Shown here: positions 54,866 through 63,201 of the stretch, piece by piece
How positions within the stretch are numbered: the first letter of the stretch is position 1
Layout: each line of letters opens with the position of its first letter
Source of the DNA: Microvirga sp.
GTDB taxonomy: Bacteria; Pseudomonadota; Alphaproteobacteria; Rhizobiales; Beijerinckiaceae
Length of the DNA: 64,000 bases
Assembly: GCA_031181145.1 (NCBI GenBank)
Contig: JAPSLB010000022.1
Span: forward strand, 1 to 64,000
Direction of reading: 5' to 3'
Translations under genes and position numbers: made by a program
The notes under the pieces: generated by a model
What the model was told of the DNA's origin: nothing
What the model saw: the letters and a program-made list of their open reading frames with translations, nothing else
Databases searched by the model: none

Positions 54866-54949
54866 CGCCTGCTCCTAGCCGTTTCGGGAGGCAGGACAAT
54901 AGCGAAGGCTTCCAGCCGATGAAAGGGTGACGTGCGACATTCCCCGGCC

Positions 54950-55279
54950 TCATGGTGGCAGCACGTCGATCTCTATCGACGAATAATAGGCCGCGATATC
55001 GGCCATATCCTGCTCCGAGAGATCCTTTGTAACGATATTCATGCTCTCGTTCTTGCGGGCTCCGGATCTGTACTCCATCATCGCCTTCACGAGATAGCCT
55101 TCGATCTGCCCCGCAAGATTAGGGGATTCGGGATTTTTCGAGAGTCCGTCGAGCCCATGGCAGGCCTGACAGGCGGTGATCTTCTGGCGTCCCGCCCTGG
55201 CATCGGCCGCCTCCGCGCTGCCCGGTCCGAGGCAGCCTGAGAATGCCCCGAGCAGCACCAGGGCATGGATCGTCTTCAT
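54950..55279 (-). CDS. small periplasmic cytochrome c
   Basis: 109-residue class I cytochrome c with signal peptide (MKTIHALVLLGAFSGC...AEA), haem site CQACHGLDG near residue 36, and a methionine ligand probably in NESMNIVTKDLS. GAFSGC could also act as a lipobox. It follows the sugar dehydrogenase gene by 55 bases, so it is likely the electron acceptor of that enzyme. Confidence 0.85.
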   Translation of the reverse strand: MKTIHALVLLGAFSGCLGPGSAEAADARAGRQKITACQACHGLDGLSKNPESPNLAGQIEGYLVKAMMEYRSGARKNESMNIVTKDLSEQDMADIAAYYSSIEIDVLPP

Positions 55280-55334
55280 GGTCTTGCCTTTCGGAAGAGC
55301 GGGCGCGCTTTTGGGCACGCCCGCCAGGGCAGCC

Positions 55335-56600
55335 TTACTGGCCTTCATGGGAGATGCGATAGATTGCACCTGCCGTATCGTCGGAAACGAGGAGCGAGCC
55401 ATCGAGCAACACGGCGACATCCACTGGTCGGCCGAGATACTCACCGTTTTCGTTGAGCCAGCCCTCCGCGAAGACTTGGGGCTCGTCCGCCGTACCGTCG
55501 GGCTTGAGAGGCGTGAACATCACGCGCGCCCCTATAGGCGTCGTGCGGTTCCAGGACCCGTGCTGCGCCGAGAACATTCCACCCTGATAGGCCGCAGGGA
55601 ACATGTTGCCCGTGTAGAAGACGAGTCCGAGATCGGCGGCGTGGGGCGCCATCTCGGCCTGAGGAGCCACGACATCCGCCGGAACCTGATCGTCCTTGTA
55701 CTCGACGGTGCGAACCACGCCGCCGCCATAATACGGGAAGCCGAAGTTCTGGCCCATCTGGACGGCCCGGTTCAACTCGCCGGGAGGCTGGTCATCGCCC
55801 ATTCCGTCGACCTGATTGTCGGTGAACCAGAGGGACTTGTCGGCCGGATTGAACTCGATGCCGACAGAGTTGCGGATGCCGATAGCATAAACCTCCCGAT
55901 TCTTGCCGTCCTGATCCATGCGGATGATGCCGCCGATACCGACCTGCCTGTAAAGCTCCATCTTCTCCTTCGGCGGCACATTGAAGGGTTGCCCAAGGGC
56001 GATATAGAGCTTGTTGTCGGGTCCAACCCGGCAAACGCGGGCCGTGTGGTTGAAGCTCTCCTCGCTCGGCGGGATCAATTCACCTTGCTTCACGACGACC
56101 GCAGCCGCCACGTCGGGCCCTTCGTAGAAGAACTCCGCAGCCGGGAACTGCAGCACGCGGTTCTGCTCGACAACATAGAGCATGCCATCGCGTGAGAAGC
56201 AGACGCCATTAGGGATCTTGAACTCGACGGATGGCGCGAATTGCTTGACCTCGTCGGCGATGCGGTCCTTGTCGCGGTCTGTCACCACATAGACATTGCT
56301 CTTGCGGGTCCCGACGAAGACGACGCCTGCGTTGGGTCCCACCGCCATGTGGCGTGCATCGGGCACGATGGCATAAAGCTCGATCTTGAAGCCAGCCGGC
56401 AGCTTGATCTTCTCGAGGTTGCGCCGGATCGCGTCGGCGCGTCGTCCCTCCTGCGGAATCTGCCTGGGCTCGACGGTGCCCGTGCTCTGAAAAGTCTGAA
56501 GCTTCTCGAGATTGCTGGACGGTGGCTGAGTGGCAGGCTGGGCGAAACTTGAAGACGCTAACGCTACAGTGGAGACGGCGGCAAGCCAGACGGATTTCAT
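55335..56600 (-). CDS. periplasmic PQQ-dependent sugar dehydrogenase-like protein
   Basis: 421-residue secreted beta-propeller of the soluble glucose/sorbosone dehydrogenase family. Signal peptide MKSVWLAAVSTVALASSSFA; IKLPAGFKIELYAIVPDAR begins the propeller, with YGGGVVRTV, GMFSAQHGSWNRT (conserved His) and GRPVDVAVLLDGSLLVSDD. Family members bind PQQ and oxidise aldoses or sorbosone; substrate here unknown. Paired with a small cytochrome c. Confidence 0.87.
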   Translation of the reverse strand: MKSVWLAAVSTVALASSSFAQPATQPPSSNLEKLQTFQSTGTVEPRQIPQEGRRADAIRRNLEKIKLPAGFKIELYAIVPDARHMAVGPNAGVVFVGTRKSNVYVVTDRDKDRIADEVKQFAPSVEFKIPNGVCFSRDGMLYVVEQNRVLQFPAAEFFYEGPDVAAAVVVKQGELIPPSEESFNHTARVCRVGPDNKLYIALGQPFNVPPKEKMELYRQVGIGGIIRMDQDGKNREVYAIGIRNSVGIEFNPADKSLWFTDNQVDGMGDDQPPGELNRAVQMGQNFGFPYYGGGVVRTVEYKDDQVPADVVAPQAEMAPHAADLGLVFYTGNMFPAAYQGGMFSAQHGSWNRTTPIGARVMFTPLKPDGTADEPQVFAEGWLNENGEYLGRPVDVAVLLDGSLLVSDDTAGAIYRISHEGQ

Positions 56601-56735
56601 CCTTCCCTCCCTGGAAGCGCCCCTTTGCTGTTTTCATTCTCCCGATCTTCGGATGGGCTCCGAGTTGGTTCGTTTCTATTATCATTAATTATACTCAAGC
56701 TGGAACCTGAAAGAAAGCCGCAAACGGAAGGAACG

Positions 56736-56764
56736 AAAAAGGGCCGTTCAACGGCCCTTTTCTG
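56736..56764 (-). terminator. terminator of the PPOX-type stress gene
   Basis: GGGCCGT at 56741-56747 pairs with ACGGCCC at 56751-56757, with A5 on one side and T4 on the other, so it can work in both directions. It lies 22 bases after the stop of the minus-strand gene. Confidence 0.85.
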
Positions 56765-56785
56765 TTTCTGGTGATGCAGCGGGCG

Positions 56786-57289
56786 TCAGCTCAAATTCAC
56801 CTTCGCCTGATCGCCGGGGTTAGGCTGCTGACCGGTCAATGCGGCCTTCGCATATCCGTAGAGATGGACGATCGTTGAGGACGGGCTGTCCCAGTATTCG
56901 CCTTTCGAGGGATGCACGCGGATCAGGGCGATCTGCGGATCGTCCTTGCCTTCCGGGAACCAGGCCCGCAGCGGCTCCGACCATTTCTCTTCGATCTTGG
57001 CCTTGTCGCGCACGATCTCGGCCTTGCCTGAAACGGACACATAGGTCTGACTGCTGGGATCGCTGAAGCCCAGGTTGACTTGGTTGTCGCGGGACACTTC
57101 TGTCATCTTGGGAGATTGGATCTGGGTAAAGAACCAGAGGTCGCCATGCTCGTCAGCCTCCTGGCTGTACATGGGGCGGCTGTGCAGCGTACCGTCTGTG
57201 TCAACGGTGGTCATCATGGCGATCTTCACATCCTTGATCAGCTCGTAGAGCTTTTGGGCATTCGGATCGTTATGGCCGTGTTGATGCAT
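56786..57289 (-). CDS. pyridoxamine 5'-phosphate oxidase-related FMN-binding protein (general stress protein 26-like)
   Basis: 167-residue split-barrel flavin-binding protein. KIAMMTTVDTDGTLHSRPM is the FMN-site start of the family, then WFFTQIQSPKMTEV, VNLGFSDPSSQTYVSVSG and EYWDSPSS, as in general stress protein 26. AGGAGAGG precedes the ATG at 57289. An EcfG-like promoter is found upstream. It may bind flavin or F420-like cofactors; reaction unknown. Confidence 0.87.
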   Translation of the reverse strand: MHQHGHNDPNAQKLYELIKDVKIAMMTTVDTDGTLHSRPMYSQEADEHGDLWFFTQIQSPKMTEVSRDNQVNLGFSDPSSQTYVSVSGKAEIVRDKAKIEEKWSEPLRAWFPEGKDDPQIALIRVHPSKGEYWDSPSSTIVHLYGYAKAALTGQQPNPGDQAKVNLS

Positions 57290-57384
57290 TATCCTCTCCT
57301 GATTTCCATTGCAGCGTCTCGGGTCGGCGATGCGCAAGCGCCGCTCTTCGGCTGGCCGGCTCAGCCCCGAGGGATCGATTGAAC

Positions 57385-57409
57385 AACGGGGAGGGTGAGT
57401 TTTGGTTCG
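57385..57409 (-). promoter_or_regulatory. candidate EcfG promoter of the PPOX-type gene
   Basis: On the minus strand CGAAC (57409-57405), 16 bases, then CGTT (57388-57385): one mismatch to GGAAC-N16-CGTT, about 95 bases before the start codon. Confidence 0.45.
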
Positions 57410-57509
57410 GATATCGCTCATGACGGTCAGACAACGCCTTAACGGATGGGGCTCAAGCCTATACATGAGGCTCAAGGGATTATTGGAACGCAGCTCAGGA
57501 GCCTCCATC

Positions 57510-58637
57510 GTGGCGATTACCCGTGAACATGTGTTGCAGGCGCTCTCGACCGTACGGGTCGATGCCGGCGGAACCGATCTCGTCGCTTCGGGGCGCCTCT
57601 CGGATGTTCACATCGACGATGCCGGGCGTGTGATGTTCTCGATCGCCATCGACCCCTCCGAGGCCCAGGCAATGGAACAGGTCCGCCAGGCCGCAGCCGC
57701 AGCCGTTCAGGGCTTGCCAGGCGTGAAGGGGGTTTTCGCAAGCCTCACCGCCGACCGCCCTGCCGGTTCGGGCGCGCCCTCCCCCTCACCAGCCGCCGCG
57801 CAGCGCCCCCGTGCGGTTGCCCAGCCCAGAAACCAGCGCATTCCGGGCGTGGAGCACGTGATCGCCGTGGCCTCCGGCAAGGGTGGCGTGGGCAAGTCGA
57901 CGACGGCCTGCAATCTCGCCCTGGGCCTCAAGGCGCTGGGCCTGAAGGTCGGCGTTCTCGATGCGGATATCTATGGCCCCTCCATGCCCAAGCTCTTCGG
58001 CATCCACGGTAAGCCGAAACTGCTCGAAAACCGCATTCTCGAGCCCATGGAGGCTTTTGGCCTGAAGGTCATGTCGATCGGTTTCCTCGTCGAAGAGGAA
58101 ACCGCGATGATCTGGCGCGGACCGATGGTCATGTCGGCGATCACGCAGATGCTGCGCGAGGTCGCCTGGGGCGATCTCGACGTGCTTGTGGTGGACATGC
58201 CGCCGGGCACGGGCGACGCCCAACTCACCATGGCGCAGGCAACGCCCCTGGCAGGCGCGGTGATCGTCTCGACGCCGCAGGATCTGGCGCTCATCGATGC
58301 GCGGCGGGGCGTATCGATGTTCAAGCGCGTGGAAATCCCGATCCTGGGCATAATCGAGAACATGGCCACCTTCGTCTGCCCCCATTGCGGCCAGACCTCG
58401 CACATTTTCGGCCATGGCGGCGCCCGTTCGGAAGCCCAGCGCCTCAACGTCCCCTTCCTCGGAGAGGTTCCGCTCAACATGACCATTCGCGAACTGTCCG
58501 ATGCGGGGCGCCCCGTCGTCGCGGCGGATCCGGACGGGCCGCACGCAAGGATCTACAAGGGCATGGCCCAGCAGGTCTGGACGGCGTTGTCGGGCGGCGC
58601 GGCGGCTCGCCCCGCGCCGCGCATTGTGATCGAGTGA
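57510..58637 (+). CDS. mrp: Mrp/NBP35-type iron-sulfur carrier ATPase
   Basis: 375-residue P-loop ATPase that carries and inserts Fe-S clusters. N-terminal MIP18/DUF59 domain (1-90), linker rich in Ala/Pro, then deviant Walker A GKGGVGKST near residue 118 and the cluster-binding pair FVCPHCGQTSHIFG. The frame is open to 57402, but the GTG at 57510 has AGGAG 8 bases before it and gives the usual MAITREHVLQAL start. Leads mrp-mobA-tusA. Confidence 0.92.
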   Translation: MAITREHVLQALSTVRVDAGGTDLVASGRLSDVHIDDAGRVMFSIAIDPSEAQAMEQVRQAAAAAVQGLPGVKGVFASLTADRPAGSGAPSPSPAAAQRPRAVAQPRNQRIPGVEHVIAVASGKGGVGKSTTACNLALGLKALGLKVGVLDADIYGPSMPKLFGIHGKPKLLENRILEPMEAFGLKVMSIGFLVEEETAMIWRGPMVMSAITQMLREVAWGDLDVLVVDMPPGTGDAQLTMAQATPLAGAVIVSTPQDLALIDARRGVSMFKRVEIPILGIIENMATFVCPHCGQTSHIFGHGGARSEAQRLNVPFLGEVPLNMTIRELSDAGRPVVAADPDGPHARIYKGMAQQVWTALSGGAAARPAPRIVIE

Positions 58638-58643
58638 ACCTCG

Positions 58644-59324
58644 ATGACGCCTGTTCCGACGACCCTGGGGGTCATTCTCGCAGGAGGTTTGGCTCGGCGC
58701 ATGGGCGGAGGCGACAAACCCCTCCTGAGGCTCGGGAGACGCTCCCTTCTCGCATTCGTAGAGCAGCGCCTAGCGCCGCAATGCGAGGGCGTGATCCTCA
58801 ATGCGAATGGCGACCCCGCGCGATTTTCCGAGACCCGGATGCCCGTGGTCTGCGATTCCATACCCGGGCATCCGGGTCCTCTCGCGGGCATTCTGACTGC
58901 GCTCGAATGGGCTGCAATTCACCGTCCCGAGGTCGAATGGGTGATCAGTGTCCCGGGCGACACCCCGTTCATTCCGCACGATCTCGTCCGGCGGCTGCAT
59001 GAGGCCCGTGAAGCGGGCCGAAAGCCCCTCGCCTGCGCCGCCTCAGGATCGCATCATCATCACACCGTCGGCCTCTGGCCCGTCGATCTACGCCATGACT
59101 TGCGCCATGCACTTACGATCGAAGGCGCGCGCCGGGTAGAGAACTGGGCGAACGCTCACGGGCTTGTAACGGCTTTTTGGCCGACAGAGCCATTCGACCC
59201 GTTTTTCAACATCAACAGCCCGGAAGATCTGAACGCTGCGCGCGCCATTGTTGAGCGCGAGGGCACTCATCGCTGGAAACCTTTGAATGGCGGCTGGAAC
59301 GGACGGGAGGACTTCGATGATTGA
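58644..59324 (+). CDS. mobA: molybdenum cofactor guanylyltransferase
   Basis: Attaches GMP to molybdopterin to form the MGD cofactor of DMSO-reductase-type enzymes such as formate dehydrogenase and nitrate reductase. 226 residues with LAGGLARRMGGGDKPLL (GTP loop and Lys) and VPGDTPFIP (Asp for Mg). Six bases after mrp and overlapping tusA by 8 bases, so the three are one operon. moaD/moaE lie 53 kb away. Confidence 0.93.
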   Translation: MTPVPTTLGVILAGGLARRMGGGDKPLLRLGRRSLLAFVEQRLAPQCEGVILNANGDPARFSETRMPVVCDSIPGHPGPLAGILTALEWAAIHRPEVEWVISVPGDTPFIPHDLVRRLHEAREAGRKPLACAASGSHHHHTVGLWPVDLRHDLRHALTIEGARRVENWANAHGLVTAFWPTEPFDPFFNINSPEDLNAARAIVEREGTHRWKPLNGGWNGREDFDD

Positions 59325-59547
59325 GCTGGATCTGTCCGGTTTGAAGTGCCCGCTCCCGACACTGCGAACCCGCAAGGCGCTGCTCACCATGAGACCGGGC
59401 GACCAGTTGCGCGTGACTTGCACGGATCCGCTTGCAGGGATCGATCTGCCCAACCTCGTGCGTGAACTGGGCGATATCCTGGTCGAGCAGCACCAGAATG
59501 AGAACCAAACGACTTTCCTGATTACCAAGGCCGCTCCGGCGGAGTGA
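59317..59547 (+). CDS. TusA-like sulfurtransferase
   Basis: 76-residue sulfur-relay protein. The motif LKCPLPTLRTRKAL contains the persulfide-forming Cys in the Cys-Pro-x-Pro motif. The ATG at 59317 follows GGGAGG by 8 bases and overlaps the mobA end. TusA-like proteins supply sulfur for tRNA thiolation or for molybdenum enzymes; next to mobA the second role is plausible. Confidence 0.9.
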   Translation: MIELDLSGLKCPLPTLRTRKALLTMRPGDQLRVTCTDPLAGIDLPNLVRELGDILVEQHQNENQTTFLITKAAPAE

Positions 59548-59548
59548 G

Positions 59549-59575
59549 CAAGGCCCGGATCATTGCCGGGCCTTG
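59549..59575. terminator. bidirectional hairpin between tusA-like and csbD genes
   Basis: CAAGGCCCGG at 59549-59558 pairs with CCGGGCCTTG at 59566-59575, a perfect 10-bp stem between convergent genes. Confidence 0.8.
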
Positions 59576-59593
59576 TTCTCGAGCTTGCTCTGA

Positions 59594-59770
59594 TCAGGTG
59601 CTCTTGCGCAGGCTGTCCTTGATGCCGCCGACGGTGTTCTGGATATGGCCCTCGGCCTTATCCATCTTGCCTTCGGTTTCCATCTTGCTATCGCCGAGAG
59701 CCTTGCCGAGGCCTTCCTTCACGCGGCCTTTGGTGTTCTTCATGCTGCCTTCGCTGCGATCACGATCCAT
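59594..59770 (-). CDS. CsbD-family stress protein
   Basis: 58-residue hydrophilic protein. MKNTKGRVKEGLGKALGD and TEGKMDKAEGHIQNTVGG are the two lysine/glycine-rich CsbD segments. GAGGAG lies 7 bases before the ATG at 59770. CsbD proteins are usual members of the general stress regulon; an EcfG-like promoter is present upstream. Confidence 0.88.
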   Translation of the reverse strand: MDRDRSEGSMKNTKGRVKEGLGKALGDSKMETEGKMDKAEGHIQNTVGGIKDSLRKST

Positions 59771-60111
59771 GATGCTTCTCCTCGGTTTGATCTGCCTGTC
59801 AACGCAGCCCCCATGCTTCAGGTTTCAAACTGGGCAATAATTTCGCAGCCACAATACAATAATGGCACGTATAATGAGCTATACATTGCATGTTTATGAC
59901 AATAAGCCTGCAGAATTGGCTATATGTGCAACTGTCTATCTCAAAATATGCTTTGCAACATACGAAAGTTGAGCAAATTTACGTAAAAATACGGAAGAAT
60001 TACTCGTATTTGACGCAACCCCTCTTCATCCGATTTGTCAGATTGGACAAGGACGCTAGGCGCACTAAATCGATGGATCGCATATAACTTTATATCGTAT
60101 ATTCAAGTGAG
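59771..60111. other. 341-bp AT-rich intergenic region
   Basis: Far richer in A+T than neighbouring genes from about 59830 to 60110. It includes AAATACG at 59987-59993 and CGTATTT at 60005-60011 as inverted arms. The divergent csbD and histidine kinase promoters must lie here. A 65-codon frame at 59890 has no ribosome site and is not supported. Confidence 0.55.
59801..59826 (-). promoter_or_regulatory. candidate EcfG promoter of csbD
   Basis: On the minus strand GAAAC (59826-59822), 17 bases, then CGTT (59804-59801): one mismatch to GGAAC-N17-CGTT, 31 bases before the csbD start. Confidence 0.5.
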
Positions 60112-60897
60112 TTGCCGGTGTCTCCTGCTCAAAGGCCCCACAAGAAGTCTTCCAGAACCAAACGCTCGACAAGTTCCGGAGGCCGCAAGCAGAAGATGGC
60201 TCAGCCTTTGGATCCCGTTGCTCTCCTGGCTCACCAGCTCAAGACTCCCCTTTCCACTATTAGTGCCCTTGCGCAGGGCCTCATTCGACGGGCGGAGCGG
60301 CTCAGCGCGAAGGAGGTCAGAGATCGCGCCGAGAGGATCTGGCGCGCCAGCTTGCGGCTCAACGAGTTGATCGAGATGGTCCTGTCCTATACGCGCTCCA
60401 GCGCGGGAGGCATCCTTCTGAATCCGACCGAGTTCAACCCGGAAGCTCTGATCAGGCGCGTCTGCCGGGAGCAGACGAGCCATGAGCCCTCTCGCCCTGT
60501 GACTGTCGATATTCAAACCCTCCCCCGCACTGTCGTGGGCGATCCTATCCTGCTGGAGCAGGCACTCGTCATCGTGCTGTCCAACGCTATGAAATACTCG
60601 TCCGCAGAGCGCCCTATCACCGTGGAGGCGCGCTCGGCACCGGAGGGAATCTCGATTCAGGTGAAAGACGAGGGGATCGGCATTTCTGCTCGGGACCTTC
60701 CTTTCCTCATGCAGCCGTTCTTTCGAGGCCACAACACCAAGAATTATCCGGGCACGGGCCTCGGCCTCAGCCTTGCCTGGCACATCCTCAGGCTCCATGG
60801 CGGAGGGATCGAGATCGACAGCAGGGAGGGGCACGGAACCACCGTCACGCTGATGATTCCGGAAAAGAACATCACGGGCGCAGTTGACGTGCTTTAG
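60112..60897 (+). CDS. soluble sensor histidine kinase
   Basis: 261-residue kinase without membrane helices or sensor domain. HisKA domain with phospho-acceptor in LLAHQLKTPLSTI (His 41), then HATPase: N-box EQALVIVLSNAMKYSS, G1 DEGIGIS, F-box MQPFFRG and G2 GTGLGLSLAW. Start uncertain: TTG at 60112, GTG at 60118 (AAGTGAG six bases before) or ATG at 60196 after a basic N-terminus. No response regulator is adjacent. Its stop overlaps the glycerate kinase stop. Confidence 0.85.
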   Translation: MPVSPAQRPHKKSSRTKRSTSSGGRKQKMAQPLDPVALLAHQLKTPLSTISALAQGLIRRAERLSAKEVRDRAERIWRASLRLNELIEMVLSYTRSSAGGILLNPTEFNPEALIRRVCREQTSHEPSRPVTVDIQTLPRTVVGDPILLEQALVIVLSNAMKYSSAERPITVEARSAPEGISIQVKDEGIGISARDLPFLMQPFFRGHNTKNYPGTGLGLSLAWHILRLHGGGIEIDSREGHGTTVTLMIPEKNITGAVDVL

Positions 60898-62144
60898 CGA
60901 ACGAGAATGGCGCGAAAGTCGTTCACATTGGTCAGGGTCGGCCCTGTGACGACCAGTCTGTCGAGCTGCGCGAAGGCCGCATAGGCGTCGTTGTCTGCAA
61001 GATACTCAGCAAGATCCACGCCCTGCTCATGAGCGGCCGCGAACATTGCCTGATCAAACCATGCGCCCGCATTGTCCTCCGATCCGTCAATGCCGTCAGT
61101 ATCGCAGGCAATCGCCGAGAGACCTGCCTCGCCTCGCAGCGCCATGGCAAGCGACAGCAGGAACTCCGCGTTGCGCCCGCCCCGTCCCGATCCGCGAACA
61201 GTCACAGTCGTCTCTCCGCCGGACAGAAGCACGCAAGGCGCTGAAACGGGCTCGCCATGCTGCTTCACGGAGCGCGCGATGCCTGCCATCACGCGCCCGG
61301 CCTCTCGCGCCTCACCCTCGATGGCATCTCCCAGGATCAGCGGCACCAGGCCGAATTCACGCGCCTTGGAGGCGGCCGCATCGAGCGCCATCTTGGGCGT
61401 GGCGAGCATATGCACGGTGCCTCCCTCGGCCGAGTTCCCGACGACGTTCGCCTGAATGGCCTTCGTCATATGGGGAGGCACATCGATATCGTATCTGCCG
61501 AGGATGGCCAGAACCGATCGAGGATCGACCCGTTCCGGAATCGTCGGGCCGGAGCCGATGCTCGAAGGGTCGTCCCCCGGCACATCGGAGATGAGGTAGG
61601 TGACGAGTTGCGCTGGAGCGACGGCCGCCGCGAGCCGTCCGCCCTTGATGGCAGAAAGCGACTTGCGGACGAGGTTCATCTCCCCGATGGGTGCACCGGA
61701 TTTCAGCAACGCGCGGTTCAGCGCCTGCTTATCCGCCAGGGTGACGCCTTCGGCAGGCAGCGAGAGAAGCGCCGATGCTCCACCGGAGACGAGACACACG
61801 ACGAGGTCGTCGGGACCCGCCTCACGAGCCAGCGCGAGAATGCGCCGGGCCGCCTTCAGGCCAGCCTCGTCGGGAACCGGGTGGGCGGCCTCGACGACCT
61901 CGACCGAACGGGTGGGCACCGCATGCCCGTAACGCGTGACGACCACCCCTTCGCAGATCCCGCCCGCCTTCGCCCAAGCCTCCTCGAACGCAGCCGCCAT
62001 GCGCGCGGACGCTTTTCCGGCCCCGAGGACGATCGTTCTGCCCTTTGGCCGCGACGGCAAACGTCCGTCGAACTTTCCGTCCGGGAGCGCCGCCTCCAAA
62101 GCCGCATCGAACAAGGCACGCAGGATCAGGGCATCATCTGTCAT
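60894..62144 (-). CDS. glycerate 2-kinase type (MOFRL/DUF4147) protein
   Basis: 416-residue class II glycerate kinase, long annotated as hydroxypyruvate reductase TtuD. DUF4147 part has VLGAGKASARMA and LVSGGASALLSLPA; the MOFRL part has LSGGETTVTVRGSGRGGRNAEF and DTDGIDGS. It likely phosphorylates D-glycerate from serine-cycle or tartrate pathways. It follows the DeoR gene by 58 bases on the same strand. Confidence 0.9.
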   Translation of the reverse strand: MTDDALILRALFDAALEAALPDGKFDGRLPSRPKGRTIVLGAGKASARMAAAFEEAWAKAGGICEGVVVTRYGHAVPTRSVEVVEAAHPVPDEAGLKAARRILALAREAGPDDLVVCLVSGGASALLSLPAEGVTLADKQALNRALLKSGAPIGEMNLVRKSLSAIKGGRLAAAVAPAQLVTYLISDVPGDDPSSIGSGPTIPERVDPRSVLAILGRYDIDVPPHMTKAIQANVVGNSAEGGTVHMLATPKMALDAAASKAREFGLVPLILGDAIEGEAREAGRVMAGIARSVKQHGEPVSAPCVLLSGGETTVTVRGSGRGGRNAEFLLSLAMALRGEAGLSAIACDTDGIDGSEDNAGAWFDQAMFAAAHEQGVDLAEYLADNDAYAAFAQLDRLVVTGPTLTNVNDFRAILVR

Positions 62145-62202
62145 GCAGACACCTTACTTGAGAAATCGCTCCCGTGAAGAGCTCAGAGGCGGCCAGGCAC
62201 CA

Positions 62203-63003
62203 TCATGCCTCCGCCGGAACCTCCCTGGTCTGCGCAGGATGCAGAGACACGTTGCTGGCCTCGATCCTCGCGACCAGAGCAGGATCCGGCGAGCGGTCCG
62301 TGACGATGTCCGACAGTTCCGCCATCGGGCAGACGAGCTCGAGATGGCGCCGGTTGAACTTGGACCCGTCGAGAAGGAGGACTTTGCGCTCGGCCCGCTC
62401 GATCATCGTGCGCTTCACCCAGCAAGCCTGCGTTTCCACGTCGTTCGGCCCCTCAAGGGTGAGACCGCTGGCGCCGATGAAAGCGATATCCGCATTGAAC
62501 CGCTGGAGGAAAGCACAGGTTTCGGAGCCGTAGACGCCCCGCTCGTGCGAGGAGAACTCCCCCGGGCAGAACAGGACCCGTACATGGCCCTGCGACACCA
62601 GAGCGTTCGCAACGGCGAAGCAGTTTGTGATGACCGTGATCCTTTCGGCGGTTTCGGCGAGAACATGCGCGAAACGGGCCGTAGTAGAACCGGAATCGAT
62701 CATGATCACGTCACCCGCCTTCACCAGCCCGACGGCGGTCCGGGCGATCGCTTCGCGCTCCTCCACGGCGAGTGTGTTCCGATCCTGGAAGACGGGCTGG
62801 AGCCCGAGCTGTCGCCCGGCTGCGCCTCCGTAGGTGCGGCTGACAAGGCCCCGCTGAGTCAGCTCATCGATATCGCGCCGCACCGTCTCCGCCGAGACGC
62901 CGAGCCTGCGAGCGAGATCCGACGTTCGAACGGCCGGACTCAGTCCCAGCTCAGCCACGATCAGACGCTGACGTGCGGCTTTCTTGCCTTCGTGGAAGGA
63001 CAC
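62203..63003 (-). CDS. DeoR/GlpR-family transcriptional regulator
   Basis: 266-residue repressor: N-terminal helix-turn-helix LARRLGVSAETVRRDIDEL near residue 30, then the DeoRC sugar-phosphate sensor with IMIDSGSTTARF, KVLLLDGSKFN and VTDRSPDP. GTG start at 63003. Divergent from a HAD phosphatase and upstream of glycerate kinase, so it probably controls both; effector likely a phosphorylated sugar. Confidence 0.9.
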   Translation of the reverse strand: MSFHEGKKAARQRLIVAELGLSPAVRTSDLARRLGVSAETVRRDIDELTQRGLVSRTYGGAAGRQLGLQPVFQDRNTLAVEEREAIARTAVGLVKAGDVIMIDSGSTTARFAHVLAETAERITVITNCFAVANALVSQGHVRVLFCPGEFSSHERGVYGSETCAFLQRFNADIAFIGASGLTLEGPNDVETQACWVKRTMIERAERKVLLLDGSKFNRRHLELVCPMAELSDIVTDRSPDPALVARIEASNVSLHPAQTREVPAEA

Positions 63004-63051
63004 GGCGGGTATCTCCAGTTCATAGACGAGAATATCGTAACTTCGTCAAAA

Positions 63052-63068
63052 GTGTTGGGACATCCCAC
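63052..63068. promoter_or_regulatory. short palindrome between DeoR and HAD genes
   Basis: TGGGA-CA-TCCCA within the 198-bp divergent gap is a perfect 5-bp-arm palindrome that could be the DeoR operator. Weak evidence. Confidence 0.3.
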
Positions 63069-63201
63069 ATTAGTATGCTTGATCCCCCAAATTTTGTTAT
63101 CTAGGTTCCCTATCAAGGTACGAAGTGCCGCAAAAGGAACGCCTGCGAATGCATGTGACTGGTCCGCGTCCCCCCCGCCCTGTGATTGATGGAGCGGCGG
63201 C

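Noticed and set aside
50171..59966. Shared short word GCAACATAC in the two AT-rich gaps
   Set aside because: Nine bases in two AT-rich stretches is not significant and no longer homology surrounds them.
59890..60087. 65-codon ORF in the AT-rich region
   Set aside because: No ribosome site, and in AT-rich DNA next to promoters such a frame is expected by chance.
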